Below are positions 8,439 through 17,798 of a stretch of 64,000 nt of DNA, piece after piece. The notes below the pieces were generated by a model. That model was given only the letters and a program-made list of their open reading frames with translations. It searched no databases and was not told the origin of the DNA. This DNA is from an uncultured Rhodopila sp. (lineage in GTDB: Bacteria; Pseudomonadota; Alphaproteobacteria; Acetobacterales; Acetobacteraceae). The stretch is taken from contig NZ_CAIWTY010000086.1 in assembly GCF_903915725.1 (NCBI RefSeq), positions 124,001 through 188,000 on the forward strand, given 5' to 3'. The translations under genes were made by a program, and so were the position numbers. Position 1 is the stretch's first letter, and each line of letters starts with the position of its first letter.

Positions 8439-8933
8439 TCACGCGGTCGCGGGCCGGAACGCCATCGCGACACCGTTCATGCAGTAGCGCAAGCCCGTCG
8501 GCTGCGGTCCATCGTCGAACACATGGCCCAGATGGCCGCCGCAGCGGCGGCAATTCACCGCGGTCCGGACCATGAAGAAGCTCGTGTCCCGCTCCTGCAC
8601 GACGGCATTGTCGAGCGGCGCCCAGAAGCTCGGCCATCCGGTGCCGCTGTCGAACTTCGTGGTGGAGGAGAACAGGTCCAGGTCGCAGCCCGCACAGGTG
8701 AAGGTGCCGCGGCGTTCCTCATGCAGCAGCGGGCTGGTGAAGGGCCGTTCGGTGCCGGCCTGCCGCAGAACGCTGAACTGCGCGGGGGAGAGACGTTTCC
8801 GCCACTCGGCATCGGTATAGTGGACTTCGAACGTCTCCGCGGCTGGCGCGGGGGTGCTCCAGCGCCAGGCGGCGAACGCCGCAGCCACGCCCGCGGTCCC
8901 ACCGGCTATAAGACGACGCCTCGTCACCATCAT
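8439..8933 (-). CDS. msrB: exported peptide-methionine (R)-S-oxide reductase
   Basis: The 164-residue protein reduces methionine-R-sulfoxide in damaged proteins. Two zinc-binding CxxC pairs are present (Cys80/Cys83 and Cys128/Cys131), and the catalytic Cys151 lies in RYCMNG. The N-terminus carries a twin-arginine-like signal (TRRRLIAGG, then a hydrophobic stretch to about residue 33), so this copy acts in the periplasm, unlike standard cytosolic MsrB. It sits 16 bp upstream of dipZ, which can supply the reductant. Two adjacent ATG codons (8933, 8930) are possible starts. Confidence 0.9.
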   Translation of the reverse strand: MMVTRRRLIAGGTAGVAAAFAAWRWSTPAPAAETFEVHYTDAEWRKRLSPAQFSVLRQAGTERPFTSPLLHEERRGTFTCAGCDLDLFSSTTKFDSGTGWPSFWAPLDNAVVQERDTSFFMVRTAVNCRRCGGHLGHVFDDGPQPTGLRYCMNGVAMAFRPATA

Positions 8934-9163
8934 GCGGCTCCCCGTGTTGAACTCGCGCCCGCATAGAATTTCTCTCGGAGCGCTGCGCTGTTATGAGTAT
9001 TGCGGGTGCGTTGTGCAAGTTACGGCACTGTCACCATGGTGTTGCCGGCTCGGGTGCGGGGCATTCAGAAGGCCGGCATATAAGTCCATGCGGATGCGGG
9101 GCCCTAATCCTTCGGGACCGAACCCCCTACATGACCGGGCGAAGCAAGTGACGGAGACGGACG

Positions 9164-9565
9164 ATGGAAATCAGGCGAGCAGGCTCCCAGCCCTCCGGCA
9201 AGGGGCCGGCGGATTGGTTCACCGGCACGGTGCGGGTCGATCCGCTGTTCAGCGCGCCCGACCCCGCCCGGGTTGGGGGCGCCAGCGTCACTTTCGAGCC
9301 AGGGGCGCGCACCGCCTGGCACACGCATCCGCTGGGCCAGACGCTGATCGTCACCACCGGCTTCGGCCGGGTGCAGCGCGAGGGTGGGCCGATCGAGGAG
9401 ATCAGGCCGGGCGACGTGGTCTGGTTCTCACCCGGGGAGAAGCACTGGCACGGCGCCGCTCCAACCACGGCGATGACGCATATCGCGTTGCAGGAACGGC
9501 TCGACGGCAAGGTCGTCGAGTGGATGGAGCATGTGACCGACGCGCAATACGCGGGCGGATCATGA
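9164..9565 (+). CDS. manganese cupin, (R)-hydroxynitrile lyase-like
   Basis: The 133-residue single-domain cupin has metal ligands His53, His55 and Gln59 in AWHTHPLGQ, and His94 in KHWHGAAP. These are the same residues at the same numbers as I recall for the cupin hydroxynitrile lyase of Granulicella tundricola; Ala40, Val42 and Gln110 around the active site also match. That enzyme makes and cleaves cyanohydrins such as mandelonitrile in vitro, though its natural role is unclear, and many genomes annotate such proteins only as cupins. The product is cytosolic. The stop overlaps the next start by 4 bp (ATGA), so it is coupled to the DUF2255 gene. Confidence 0.85.
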   Translation: MEIRRAGSQPSGKGPADWFTGTVRVDPLFSAPDPARVGGASVTFEPGARTAWHTHPLGQTLIVTTGFGRVQREGGPIEEIRPGDVVWFSPGEKHWHGAAPTTAMTHIALQERLDGKVVEWMEHVTDAQYAGGS

Positions 9566-9936
9566 CCGTGTGGACGGGCGACGAGCTGGACCGCGTCGGC
9601 GGCGCGGACGAACTGAGGATCGCCTCGCTGCGGCAGGACGGAACCTTGCGCAAGCCGGTGACGATCTGGGTGGTGCGCGTCGGAGACGATCTGTATGTCC
9701 GCTCCGCCTACGGCGACAGCCCCGCCTGGCTGCGCGGCACCCGGGTGCGGCATGAAGGCCGCATCAGTGCCGGCGGCATCGAGAAGGATGTCGCGTTCGT
9801 TGCCGCCGACACCGAGGCGGCCGATGCGATCGATGCCGCGTATTGGGAGAAGTACCGCCGCGATGGCGAACAATACGTCGCGTCGGTCGTTACGCCTGAG
9901 GCGCGAGCAACCACGATCAGGCTGGTGCCGCGCTGA
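9562..9936 (+). CDS. DUF2255 family protein
   Basis: The 124-residue soluble protein has the features of DUF2255: [21 protein letters not shown] at the N-terminus, then [15 protein letters not shown] and a SPAWLRG motif, resembling small beta-barrel split-barrel proteins. The start is set by the ATGA overlap with the cupin stop. DUF2255 has no assigned reaction. Its coupling to a hydroxynitrile-lyase-like cupin suggests action on the same small molecule, which is inference. Confidence 0.8.
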   Translation: MTVWTGDELDRVGGADELRIASLRQDGTLRKPVTIWVVRVGDDLYVRSAYGDSPAWLRGTRVRHEGRISAGGIEKDVAFVAADTEAADAIDAAYWEKYRRDGEQYVASVVTPEARATTIRLVPR

Positions 9937-10003
9937 GCGCTGGAAATCGCGGAAAAACGTCGGAGCGTCACCACGCCATATCGTTCCGATATCGATCATA
10001 AAG

Positions 10004-11548
10004 CTACCAGGTGAGCACGGTAGCGAACAGAAGCTGCTGCGACTGCGCATCCACCGTGCCCTGGTTGATGGCGGCGGTGTTGAAGTTGTAGCCGTTCTGA
10101 TGGCGGTAGGCATATTGGTACTCGGCAACGAGCTGAACGCCCGGCGCGAGCTTGTAGGCGCCGCCGAAAGCGAACTCATACTCGTGGCGCTGCGTCGCTC
10201 CGGTCAACTGCGCCGCGCCCTGGCTCCAGATATCGCCGAACTCGATACCCGCGGTGATCGGACCGTTGGCGTAGGTAAGGCCCGGCAGGATCGCGTTCAG
10301 GTTGGGCGCGCCGGTCGGCTTCAGGGTCGACTGGGCGTTCACCGCGCCGCCGATATAGTCGAAGGCAAAGGTGAAATTGGCGAACGTGATGGCTGTGCCG
10401 GCCTTGTAAAAGGCCAGGTTGTCGTACCGGATGTTCGTCGTGCTGGCGCCCGCGACGCCCGCGCGGAGCTGTGCCGGCGTGAAATACTGACCGGTCGTCA
10501 GGTTTTCCTTCTGTGCGGTTTCGGCAAAGCCATACGCCTTGAAATCGACCGCGCCGAAGAGTTGCTGATACCGCACGCCGGCGCCGACCTGATTATAGAA
10601 GCGGGTGGCGTCGTTGCCGGAGGTGACGCTGATGCAGTTCGCGCCGGCCTGGTTGCAGGTCGCGCTCTGCAACGGGCTGGCGCCCGCCGAGTTCTGCAGC
10701 GCATTGCCCTCGCTCGGCGCATACTGCACGCCGGCGTCGAAGCCGTAATACTGCGGCGACAGATAGACGATCTTGTTGTTGGCGACGTCCGCGGCGGCCT
10801 GGTCGATCCAGACGAACGGCGGCTGAGCCCCGCTCGGACCAAGTGCGCCGATGCCGCCGCCGTTCAGGTTGCCGACACCGGCGTCCCACAACTGGCTGGT
10901 GAATATGCCATTGTCCAACAGGCTGAGCACGCCGGCACCCTGGCCGAGTCGGACGATACCCACCTGGTCCGACGCGAGGTAGGTGAAGGCCGCGCGGACC
11001 CACAGGGTCTGGGCCGAGATGTTGCCGCTCGGGCTGGCAACGGCGCCGAACGAGCCGCCGTTCGTGGTGCCGGTCGTGCCGGCATAGAAGTTCTCGCGGA
11101 TTTCCGCCACGGCGCCGTAGCGCAGACCGTTCGCGGCCAGGCCGTCGAAGCCCGGATACAGCCGGGCGTAGCTGCCGACGCCGACAGGGTTGAGCTTGTA
11201 GCCGGTGCCGCTCGGGTTGGCGGTGGTTGGTGTGCCTTTGCCGGTGTTTAGGGTGGAGAACGTGCCGGCAACATCAGCTTCGACGCGGCCGTTGAGGCGT
11301 ATCACGATGGTGCCCGGAGCCGGCACCGCATCGACGTTCGGTGCGTAGATAGTACTGAGCGGACCGGCGGCGGCGCCGCCGGACGGGGTGTTGGCGATGC
11401 CCCAGGCATTGTTGTTGTTGAAGTTGGCCGGGCCGGCGCCATACGGCGCGGCGAGCTGACCCTGCGACGGGGCCGCGGGTGTTTGGGCATACGCCAGACC
11501 GCCTGTCGCCACCATGATGGCCGCAGTGGCCATGAGAATATTACGCAT
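10004..11548 (-). CDS. outer-membrane porin
   Basis: The product of about 514 residues has a signal peptide (MRNILMATAAIMVATGGLAYAQ, cut after AYA), a proline/glycine/asparagine-rich N-terminal stretch, and then a long run of alternating polar and aromatic segments ending VLTW, an aromatic C-terminal strand as required for outer-membrane insertion. This matches the Acetobacteraceae porin family, passive channels for small solutes. An ATG also exists at 11557, but AAGG abuts it directly; the same AAGGATGG sits about 7 nt before the ATG at 11548, so I prefer that start. It is monocistronic. Confidence 0.85.
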   Translation of the reverse strand: MRNILMATAAIMVATGGLAYAQTPAAPSQGQLAAPYGAGPANFNNNNAWGIANTPSGGAAAGPLSTIYAPNVDAVPAPGTIVIRLNGRVEADVAGTFSTLNTGKGTPTTANPSGTGYKLNPVGVGSYARLYPGFDGLAANGLRYGAVAEIRENFYAGTTGTTNGGSFGAVASPSGNISAQTLWVRAAFTYLASDQVGIVRLGQGAGVLSLLDNGIFTSQLWDAGVGNLNGGGIGALGPSGAQPPFVWIDQAAADVANNKIVYLSPQYYGFDAGVQYAPSEGNALQNSAGASPLQSATCNQAGANCISVTSGNDATRFYNQVGAGVRYQQLFGAVDFKAYGFAETAQKENLTTGQYFTPAQLRAGVAGASTTNIRYDNLAFYKAGTAITFANFTFAFDYIGGAVNAQSTLKPTGAPNLNAILPGLTYANGPITAGIEFGDIWSQGAAQLTGATQRHEYEFAFGGAYKLAPGVQLVAEYQYAYRHQNGYNFNTAAINQGTVDAQSQQLLFATVLTW

Positions 11549-12068
11549 ACGGACCATCCTTGTTACGTCGGTCGTATAGACGATGTGTCATTTTCATACC
11601 GACGGTCTCTGTCGAACTTGACGGGACGGATGATTATGGTAATTATACGCCCACGCAAGAGTATTTATCGATTCCACGATCCGGAATAGGAGTACACGAT
11701 GAGCCGCAAATAATCCGTCGGCCGCGCAGCCGACCGCATGGCCGGGCGGTTGCGCTACAGCCGTCATGATCGGCGCGCATCGCGCGGAACAATCCGTTTT
11801 CAGTATTACGGCGTTACTGTGCCGCATCGCCGCGGCGAGGCGGCGCCGGACCGGCTCGGGATAAACTGATCGTACGCCGACGAGTGCGGCGCTCGGCCGG
11901 CAACCTTTTTGGCCGTCTTGTCTTGGCGCGTGTTACGATCGATCGGGGCCAGCGCAGCCCGCGGCGAGCGCCGGGCCGGGGTCTATGGCGCTATGACTCG
12001 ATAGTGGCCCTGCCGACGCCTCGGCGCTGTCAGGGCGGGGCGCCGGCCGCCCCGGTCCCGGACGCGGT
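11549..12068. other. intergenic region upstream of the porin gene
   Basis: These 520 bp separate the porin start from the stop of the DD-peptidase gene. The part next to the porin (about 11550-11700) is relatively AT-rich and is the likely promoter and 5' leader. I see no gene, tRNA or clear hairpin-plus-T-run terminator; short open frames here have no ribosome-binding site or recognisable motif. Confidence 0.4.
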
Positions 12069-13739
12069 CTAGTAGTCCCGCCACAAGATGGCGGACGCTG
12101 TGCCTTCGTCCTGGAACACCTGGACGATCTGGTTGAGATTGGCAACCGGTAGATTGTTGACGACGACTTCATAGACAAGGTGCCTGCCGCCCTTGGTCGT
12201 GATGTAGCCGGCGAAGGCTTGTCCGTTCAGCACAGTCCCGGAGCCGGAGCTATTCGGGCCGGCGACGGTGCCGGTTTTGGCGCGCACCTGCCCGACTGCC
12301 CCGGCCAGTGTGGGGTCGGCCTCGAAGTCGGTAATATTGCCGAGCGACCCGTCGATGCCAAGGATCGGCAGCGCATCGAAAAAAGCGGGGAATGTCGGAC
12401 GCTTGCGCAACTGCGATAGCATCGTGATGATTGCCTGGCTGGTCGCGAAGGTGGTGTCCTTGCCGGAACCGTCGATGAAATGGAACTGGTCGTCGGCTAC
12501 GCCATAGTCGGACGGCAGGATGCCACGTTCTACGGCAAGCGCGTCGTCCATGCTGTTGACGCCGTGCGTCAGCCCAAACAGGATCAGGCTGGTGTCGGCC
12601 CCGATGTTGTAGCTGACTTTCAGGATCAGCTTCATGGTCTCGGAATAGGGAATCCCCGTCAGCTCGGCGACTTTCCGGTGCTTCCGGTATTGCCCGGGAT
12701 CCGGCAGCGTATCGGCTCGGTTCGGGCCGACGCTGGGTGCAGTCACGGACACGCCCTCGGCGGCGAGCGCTTCGATGAACACGGTGCGGGCGTAGTTCGA
12801 GGGCTCGACGATCCGGAAATTCTGCACCAACGGGAATGCGTTGGTGAACATCGGCTTGAAGTCTATCGGCAGGTCGCCCGTGATCGCCGCCGAACAATGG
12901 GGCTGGCCGATGCATTGCGGCAGCTCCGGGTCCAGGGTCAGGGTGTAGTCGGAACCCGCGGCCCCGGTTTGCAGCTTGTTCTTGATGCGCAATGCCGCGG
13001 AGAGCGGCCTGATCGCGACCTCCGCCCGCTTGCCGGCGGCGCCGGGGTTGATCGAGGCGTCCACCACATCGTCGTTGACGAAAATCGGCCGGATGTAGAA
13101 CTGGTCGCGGAAGTAGTAGGGCTGGAACAGACGATCATCGATGATGACGTCTCCGCTGATCGCGGTAATGCCGTGCTGCGCGACCTGATGGGCGAGTGCC
13201 TTGTATCCCGCGAGCGGATCGGGCGCTGCGAGGGTGGCGTTGCCCAGCGAGTCGGCCTCGTTATGATCGAAGTCGGGGACCGCGATGGTGCCGTCCGGGT
13301 TGGTGCGTCCACCCATTGTCAGGTCGCCTGACGCAACGAGCACGAGGTTGCCGTGCAGGATGCCGTCGCTGGCGATGTCTCCGAGCTGGAAAACCGGGGT
13401 GTTGTAGCGGTAGTCGGGGCCGATCTGGTTGACCAGCTCGCCGATGGAGAAGACTTTGCGGACGGAGCCGATGTATAACTGGCAGTCCTGCTTAAGATCG
13501 ATCAGGGTCTTGCCGGTGTCGAGGTCGTCGACGCGGAGGCCCCAGATGGCGCCGTTGTAGAACGGGCCGTTGAAGATGGCCTGGATGGGGGCGGGGACGT
13601 TTTGGTGATCGATGACGCAAGGGGTTTGGGCGCGGGTGGTAGCGGGGGTCGTTACGGCTGCGCATAGCGCAATGGTCGTTGCTTGTAGCGCGCTTCGGCG
13701 TAGTGATGGCCGGATTCGGCGGATTTTGTTCGATTGCAT
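12069..13739 (-). CDS. dacB: PBP4-type D-alanyl-D-alanine carboxypeptidase/endopeptidase
   Basis: The product of about 556 residues belongs to the S13 (PBP4) family, which trims pentapeptide stems and cuts cross-links in the periplasm. A signal peptide ends near residue 38 (TRAQTP). Active-site motifs are visible: Ser92-Val-Arg-Lys95 (SxxK; the usual neighbourhood reads SNTK), SYN in KVSYNIGADT, and RAKTGTV for KTG, with the long insertion between the first two motifs that defines the family. Length is slightly above usual. The ATG at 13739 has GGGGGAG 8 nt upstream and gives a normal signal peptide; the upstream ATG at 13787 has neither. Confidence 0.85.
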   Translation of the reverse strand: MQSNKIRRIRPSLRRSALQATTIALCAAVTTPATTRAQTPCVIDHQNVPAPIQAIFNGPFYNGAIWGLRVDDLDTGKTLIDLKQDCQLYIGSVRKVFSIGELVNQIGPDYRYNTPVFQLGDIASDGILHGNLVLVASGDLTMGGRTNPDGTIAVPDFDHNEADSLGNATLAAPDPLAGYKALAHQVAQHGITAISGDVIIDDRLFQPYYFRDQFYIRPIFVNDDVVDASINPGAAGKRAEVAIRPLSAALRIKNKLQTGAAGSDYTLTLDPELPQCIGQPHCSAAITGDLPIDFKPMFTNAFPLVQNFRIVEPSNYARTVFIEALAAEGVSVTAPSVGPNRADTLPDPGQYRKHRKVAELTGIPYSETMKLILKVSYNIGADTSLILFGLTHGVNSMDDALAVERGILPSDYGVADDQFHFIDGSGKDTTFATSQAIITMLSQLRKRPTFPAFFDALPILGIDGSLGNITDFEADPTLAGAVGQVRAKTGTVAGPNSSGSGTVLNGQAFAGYITTKGGRHLVYEVVVNNLPVANLNQIVQVFQDEGTASAILWRDY

Positions 13740-14111
13740 TGTGAGAGCTCCCCCAATCAGTCGGAGTATCGGGTACCCCGTATTCACTTATTACCAGACG
13801 GGATAGTTTGTGCCAGCGCCGTTCCGCTTGCCGCTTGTCACTCTGCGGAGAGCGGGAAGGAGCGAGGCCACTGCCTGGCGCGGCGGCGCAGCGCGCTCGC
13901 AATCCGGGGCCGGGAGAGCGGCGTCCCGCCGGACGGCACCAGTGCTCGCGAATCGGCAGCGGATGACCGCCGTTGACCCATCAACCGCTTGAAATCCCCG
14001 CCTGATTCCCGCTTCCGCCGATCGGCGGCCGGATCGGCAAATTTCTGCCCGTCTTTAGAAATCTGCCCATGATATCATGCTTCTGTCAGAAACGGAGATC
14101 GGCAGGCAGCG
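13740..14111. promoter_or_regulatory. divergent intergenic region dacB / fic
   Basis: These 372 bp lie between the DD-peptidase start (minus strand) and the Fic start (plus strand), so they should hold both promoters. A perfect 12-bp palindrome CATGATATCATG is at 14068-14079, 33 bp before the Fic start, and could be an operator. I see no gene here. Confidence 0.4.
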
Positions 14112-15301
14112 GTGGCGGACGAAACCCCGGCTCGGATCGAACCATGCCTGCTGGATACGAGCAGTGCCGAGATCGTCGATCTCGTGGCCTCGCTGTCCGG
14201 CGCGGCGCATCGCCTTGGCGCCCGCCTGCATCCGCGTTCGGCGGCGAGCCTGGCCGAACTGGTGGGGGTGATGAACTGCACCTATTCCAATCTGATCGAG
14301 GGGCATAACACGACGCCGCGCGAGATCGAGCGCGCGCTGGCCAACGAGTTCGATGCCGCCGGGGAACGCCGCACCCTTCAGATCGAGGCGCGGGCGCATA
14401 TCCGGCTGCAACGCGACATCGATCGGCGCCACGCCGCCGGCGAGCTGCCCGAGCCTGCGTCGGTAGCCTTCATCCGCTGGCTGCATCGTTCTTTCTATGA
14501 TGATGCGCCCGAAACGATGCTGATGATCAAAGGCGATGGCCGCGAACTGCGGATGATCCCCGGCGAATTTCGCAGCGCGGCTGATCATGAGGTCGCCGCC
14601 GGTAGGCATTTGCCGCCCTCGGCCGATCGGGTTGAGGCGTTCATGGGGTATTTTGAGAAGCGGTATGGGTTCGCGGGACTGGGAGCCGGCAGCCGGATCA
14701 TGGCGATGGCGGCGGCGCATCACCGGCTGATTTACATTCACCCTTTTCTTGATGGCAACGGGCGCGTCAGCCGGTTGATGAGCCACGCCATGGCACTGTC
14801 GGCGGGCATCGGCGCGCACGGGCTCTGGTCGGTTTCGCGGGGGCTGGCGCGCGGGCTTGAAAGCCGCGGCGACTACAAGCGGATGATGGACTATGCGGAC
14901 AGCCCGCGACAGGGCGATCTCGACGGCAGGGGGAATTTGTCGCGCCGGGCGCTGAGCGATTTCATCGCCTGGTTCCTGAAGGTCTGCCTCGATCAGGTCA
15001 CGTTCATGGATGGGTTGTTCGAACTCGATTCGTTGGTTGAGCGTTTGAAGATTTACGCCGGACGGCGCGGGTTCAGGCCGGAGGCTTTGTATATCCTGGA
15101 GCAGGCGCTGCAGCGGGGGCTTTGCCGCGCGGGGAGGCGGCCCGGGTCAGCGGGTTGAAGGAGCGCAGCGCGCGGGATCTGCTCGGCCGCCTTGTCGGGG
15201 ATGGGATTCTGGGTTCGGAGACGCCGAAGGGGCCGGTGTCCTTGCGGTTTTCGCCTGATGCGGTCGAGGTGCTGTTTCCGAGCCTGTTTCCGGAGACGTA
15301 A
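14112..15301 (+). pseudogene. Fic-domain AMP-transferase, frameshifted in a G-run
   Basis: Fic proteins transfer AMP (or related groups) from a nucleotide to a hydroxyl on a target. The catalytic motif HPFLDGNGR has His210 and Arg218, and the inhibitory motif SNLIEG (Ser59, Glu63) is N-terminal, so this is a class II, self-inhibited Fic. From the GTG at 14112 the frame stays open to 15158, but after the GGGGG run at 15115-15119 the residues stop resembling the family. Adding one G restores [19 protein letters not shown] and ETPKGPVSL, the usual winged-helix tail, ending at a TAA at 15299-15301. So one base is missing: a sequencing error or a real mutation removing the wing domain. The catalytic domain is intact. 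Confidence 0.8.
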
Positions 15302-15446
15302 GGGGGGGCCGGGCGGGTCGGTCCAGGCGGGAAACCACACGGACATTGAAGCAGAGTTTCCGAACATCCGAGAGGCTTTGCGCTGACAAGCACTGGTACC
15401 CCTGGCGTGCCGGCGACAGCCTGGGCGCTGTGACCGGTCACACGTG
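15302..15446. other. convergent intergenic region with 14-bp palindrome
   Basis: The Fic and PIN-like genes converge here. A perfect 14-bp palindrome TGTGACCGGTCACA is at 15429-15442, 4 bp past the stop of the PIN-like gene. No T-run follows, so it is not an obvious terminator and may be a protein-binding site. Confidence 0.5.
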
Positions 15447-17798
15447 TCATTCAGCGGTTGCACGCTGCGGCGGGACCATCTTGGCTTGGATCGCATTCTT
15501 CAGGCGGCTCTCGAAGTCTTGTATCTCGCGCTCATCGAGACGGGTCATCTGAACCCGAGCCTTGTCGGCGCGTGACTTTAGCGCTGTGATCTCGTAGAGT
15601 ACCTCGTCGGGGCTGCGTTCGTTCCGAACGAAGGAGAGCATCGCCTTCTCGAGTTCCACGATGAATGTCCAGGGATGACGTTCACGCAAGGCATCAATTT
15701 GCAAGCGAGCGGCCGCTACGGTGGCGTCATCGGGAGCGATGGCACGGCGTTCATCGCCATCGGCATAGAGTCGGGCATAGAGGTCGGCTGCGACAACGTT
15801 GGAGGCTGCGTGGTTCGACAGAAAAGTCGTGAGTCGGAAATCGCTCTCGCTGCCGGTCTGTTGGGCGCGGGCGATTGCTTCGGCCGAATCGGCGTAGATA
15901 CCCGCCATTACCTTTGGAGCTTGGCGCTTAAGCTCAGGGTTGCGGATCACGTCGAGGGCATCGGCGAAGAGGATAACCAAGTAGAACGCGGCCTGCTCAC
16001 AGAGGGCGCGTGCAAGGCCAAAATGGTCGCTCTGCGCCTGGGCGTCTTTGACGAGGCGGGCAAGCACGTCAGCGGCTACGTCGAGACTCCCCTTGCTGCG
16101 CAGGGCGTTACGGGCGCTGTTGGCGCGCAGGAAATCGAGTTCGTGAAGGCCGCCGGCTGGCGGCTCGGCGCCGATGAAGTCCCTCGCCCGGTTGGCATAG
16201 AGATAGGCGCCGTGCCAAAGGCCGCAACGATGGGCGACGCAGGCCGCAAAGAAATAGGCCTCGAAATCGAGCAGCTTGTGCATCTCCCGACTTACTCGGT
16301 TGAGCAGTTTGCCGTCCCGATGGGACAAGCGATTGAGCGCGTCGTTGAGTTCGAGTTCGCCTAGAATACGCGGGAACGAGGCGCGTATAAGACCCGGTGA
16401 CCGCAGCGCGTCTTCCGAGGATTTCGGGCCAAAGCTTCGATGAAGTAGGCGGATGTTGACGCCCGTGGAGAAGGCGAGATGGGACTGCTCAAGATCAAGT
16501 ATAGTGCGCTGCAATTCGTCGCGGAGCGCTTCGAGGAAATCGCGGCGGTCCTGCAGGAGCCTCACGAGCCGGTCAAGGTTGCCGCAGACGCGGCGGTTCA
16601 GCAACGGCGCATTGATTACGCTGCTCTGGCCGAAGGTGGCGAGCCAATCTAGCCGCATGTCTTTGAATTGTTTTTGAGTAGCGTCATCGAGTGAGAGAGG
16701 ATCGAAGCCAAAAAAGCCGAGGAGCGTATCGGTGAGCTGCTTGTGGCCGACAAGGGTGCGTAGGAAGCTTAACGAGTTGGGATAGTCAGGGTCGACGCGC
16801 CGCAGGTCCTCGAACAGCGGATCGAGGCTGCTGCTGGTCTGGCGATTCACCGATTCGTCAAGGCCGTTCGGCATCTCATTGAGGTTTAGAATCGGACAGT
16901 ATTGGAGCGGGAGCCGCAACAGGAAGGGGGGCCGCGGAGACTTCTCACGGACTTCCTGCCAATACCAGCGCGCATAGGTGTCGAACAACACGGTGTCCGC
17001 GGTGATGAGAACGTAGCGGCACTCCGGATCGGCGGCGGCCGCCAGCATCTCAAGCTGGACAAGAACCCGAGCGTCACGCTCAACGACCCGCAACTCGCGC
17101 CGCGACGACCCCGTCTCGCGGGCGGTCGCCTGAGGGGCCGGGCGGCCGCTGCGCCGCTCCGTCTCAGCGGTCGCCTCCCATTTGCGGATTCTCCTGGTCC
17201 ACTCGATGACAGCTAGCGATGCCCCGTTGTCGACTTCGAGGATGTCGCGCGTCGCATTGCGGTGGCTTGCCAGCGGGCGGACGAGGTCTTCGTCGTAGAC
17301 CCGCTTCAGATGTTCGACCTCAAGATAGGTTGCGAAGACTTCAGCGACCTTCGGCACAAGCTCGGTGAGCTGTCGAATGGCGTCCTCGGGGCGGATACGA
17401 TTCGCCTCTATGTCATGCAGCAACGCCTCGAGCCTATTGCGGTTGGGTGGTTCGCGCAGGTCGGGTCCAGTGCGACCGACGGCTTCAATGATATCAGCGA
17501 CGTCTTCGGCGTGGCCAGGGGCGATGAAGGCCGGGGCGCGGCGCTGTCCAGCAAGCTCCCGTGAGAGCATGAACTCTGCGGTGATCATGGCATTGGTTTC
17601 GATCTTGGCGCCCTGGCCGAAGACCCCGAAATGCTGGGTTGCTTCAGCAGCCGGATGCATGAAGAAGCGGACGATGTTAGCGTCGACAAGATATGTGATG
17701 CGGCCGCCTGCCCTGGAGAACTCGTAGTCCTCGTGATTATATTCGAGGCACCAGCGAATGGTAGCGGCGTAGTGGAAGTAGCGTTCGGCGCTGTTCAT
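15447..17798 (-). CDS. large PIN-like nuclease with long helical C-terminal region
   Basis: The product has 783 residues. The N-terminal third carries PIN-nuclease landmarks in order: Asp39 in TYLVDANIV, Glu75 in MITAEFM, Asp242 in RDARVLVQLEML and Asp268 in YVLITADTVLFD. PIN domains cut RNA with this acidic cluster and two metal ions. Motifs two and three are separated by about 165 residues, so a helical insertion (about 100-215) splits the domain. The remaining 500 residues are helical and leucine/alanine-rich, repeat-like, without a recognisable family. The 4-bp ATGA overlap with the winged-helix gene shows coupling. Standard VapC toxins are about 130 residues, so this is not an ordinary toxin-antitoxin. 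A nuclease effector role is inference. Confidence 0.65.
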   Translation of the reverse strand: MNSAERYFHYAATIRWCLEYNHEDYEFSRAGGRITYLVDANIVRFFMHPAAEATQHFGVFGQGAKIETNAMITAEFMLSRELAGQRRAPAFIAPGHAEDVADIIEAVGRTGPDLREPPNRNRLEALLHDIEANRIRPEDAIRQLTELVPKVAEVFATYLEVEHLKRVYDEDLVRPLASHRNATRDILEVDNGASLAVIEWTRRIRKWEATAETERRSGRPAPQATARETGSSRRELRVVERDARVLVQLEMLAAAADPECRYVLITADTVLFDTYARWYWQEVREKSPRPPFLLRLPLQYCPILNLNEMPNGLDESVNRQTSSSLDPLFEDLRRVDPDYPNSLSFLRTLVGHKQLTDTLLGFFGFDPLSLDDATQKQFKDMRLDWLATFGQSSVINAPLLNRRVCGNLDRLVRLLQDRRDFLEALRDELQRTILDLEQSHLAFSTGVNIRLLHRSFGPKSSEDALRSPGLIRASFPRILGELELNDALNRLSHRDGKLLNRVSREMHKLLDFEAYFFAACVAHRCGLWHGAYLYANRARDFIGAEPPAGGLHELDFLRANSARNALRSKGSLDVAADVLARLVKDAQAQSDHFGLARALCEQAAFYLVILFADALDVIRNPELKRQAPKVMAGIYADSAEAIARAQQTGSESDFRLTTFLSNHAASNVVAADLYARLYADGDERRAIAPDDATVAAARLQIDALRERHPWTFIVELEKAMLSFVRNERSPDEVLYEITALKSRADKARVQMTRLDEREIQDFESRLKNAIQAKMVPPQRATAE

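Noticed and set aside
7235-8575. 446-codon plus-strand frame opposite dipZ
   Set aside because: Composition dominated by Arg, Gln and Gly, no ribosome-binding site or motif; the minus strand holds DipZ with all its cysteines.
9695-11251. 518-codon plus-strand frame opposite the porin gene
   Set aside because: It runs through the end of DUF2255 and across the porin in the antisense frame; no domain is visible.
14112-15158. Phase variation of the Fic gene through its G-run
   Set aside because: A run of five Gs is too short to be a typical slippage switch; an error or decay is simpler.
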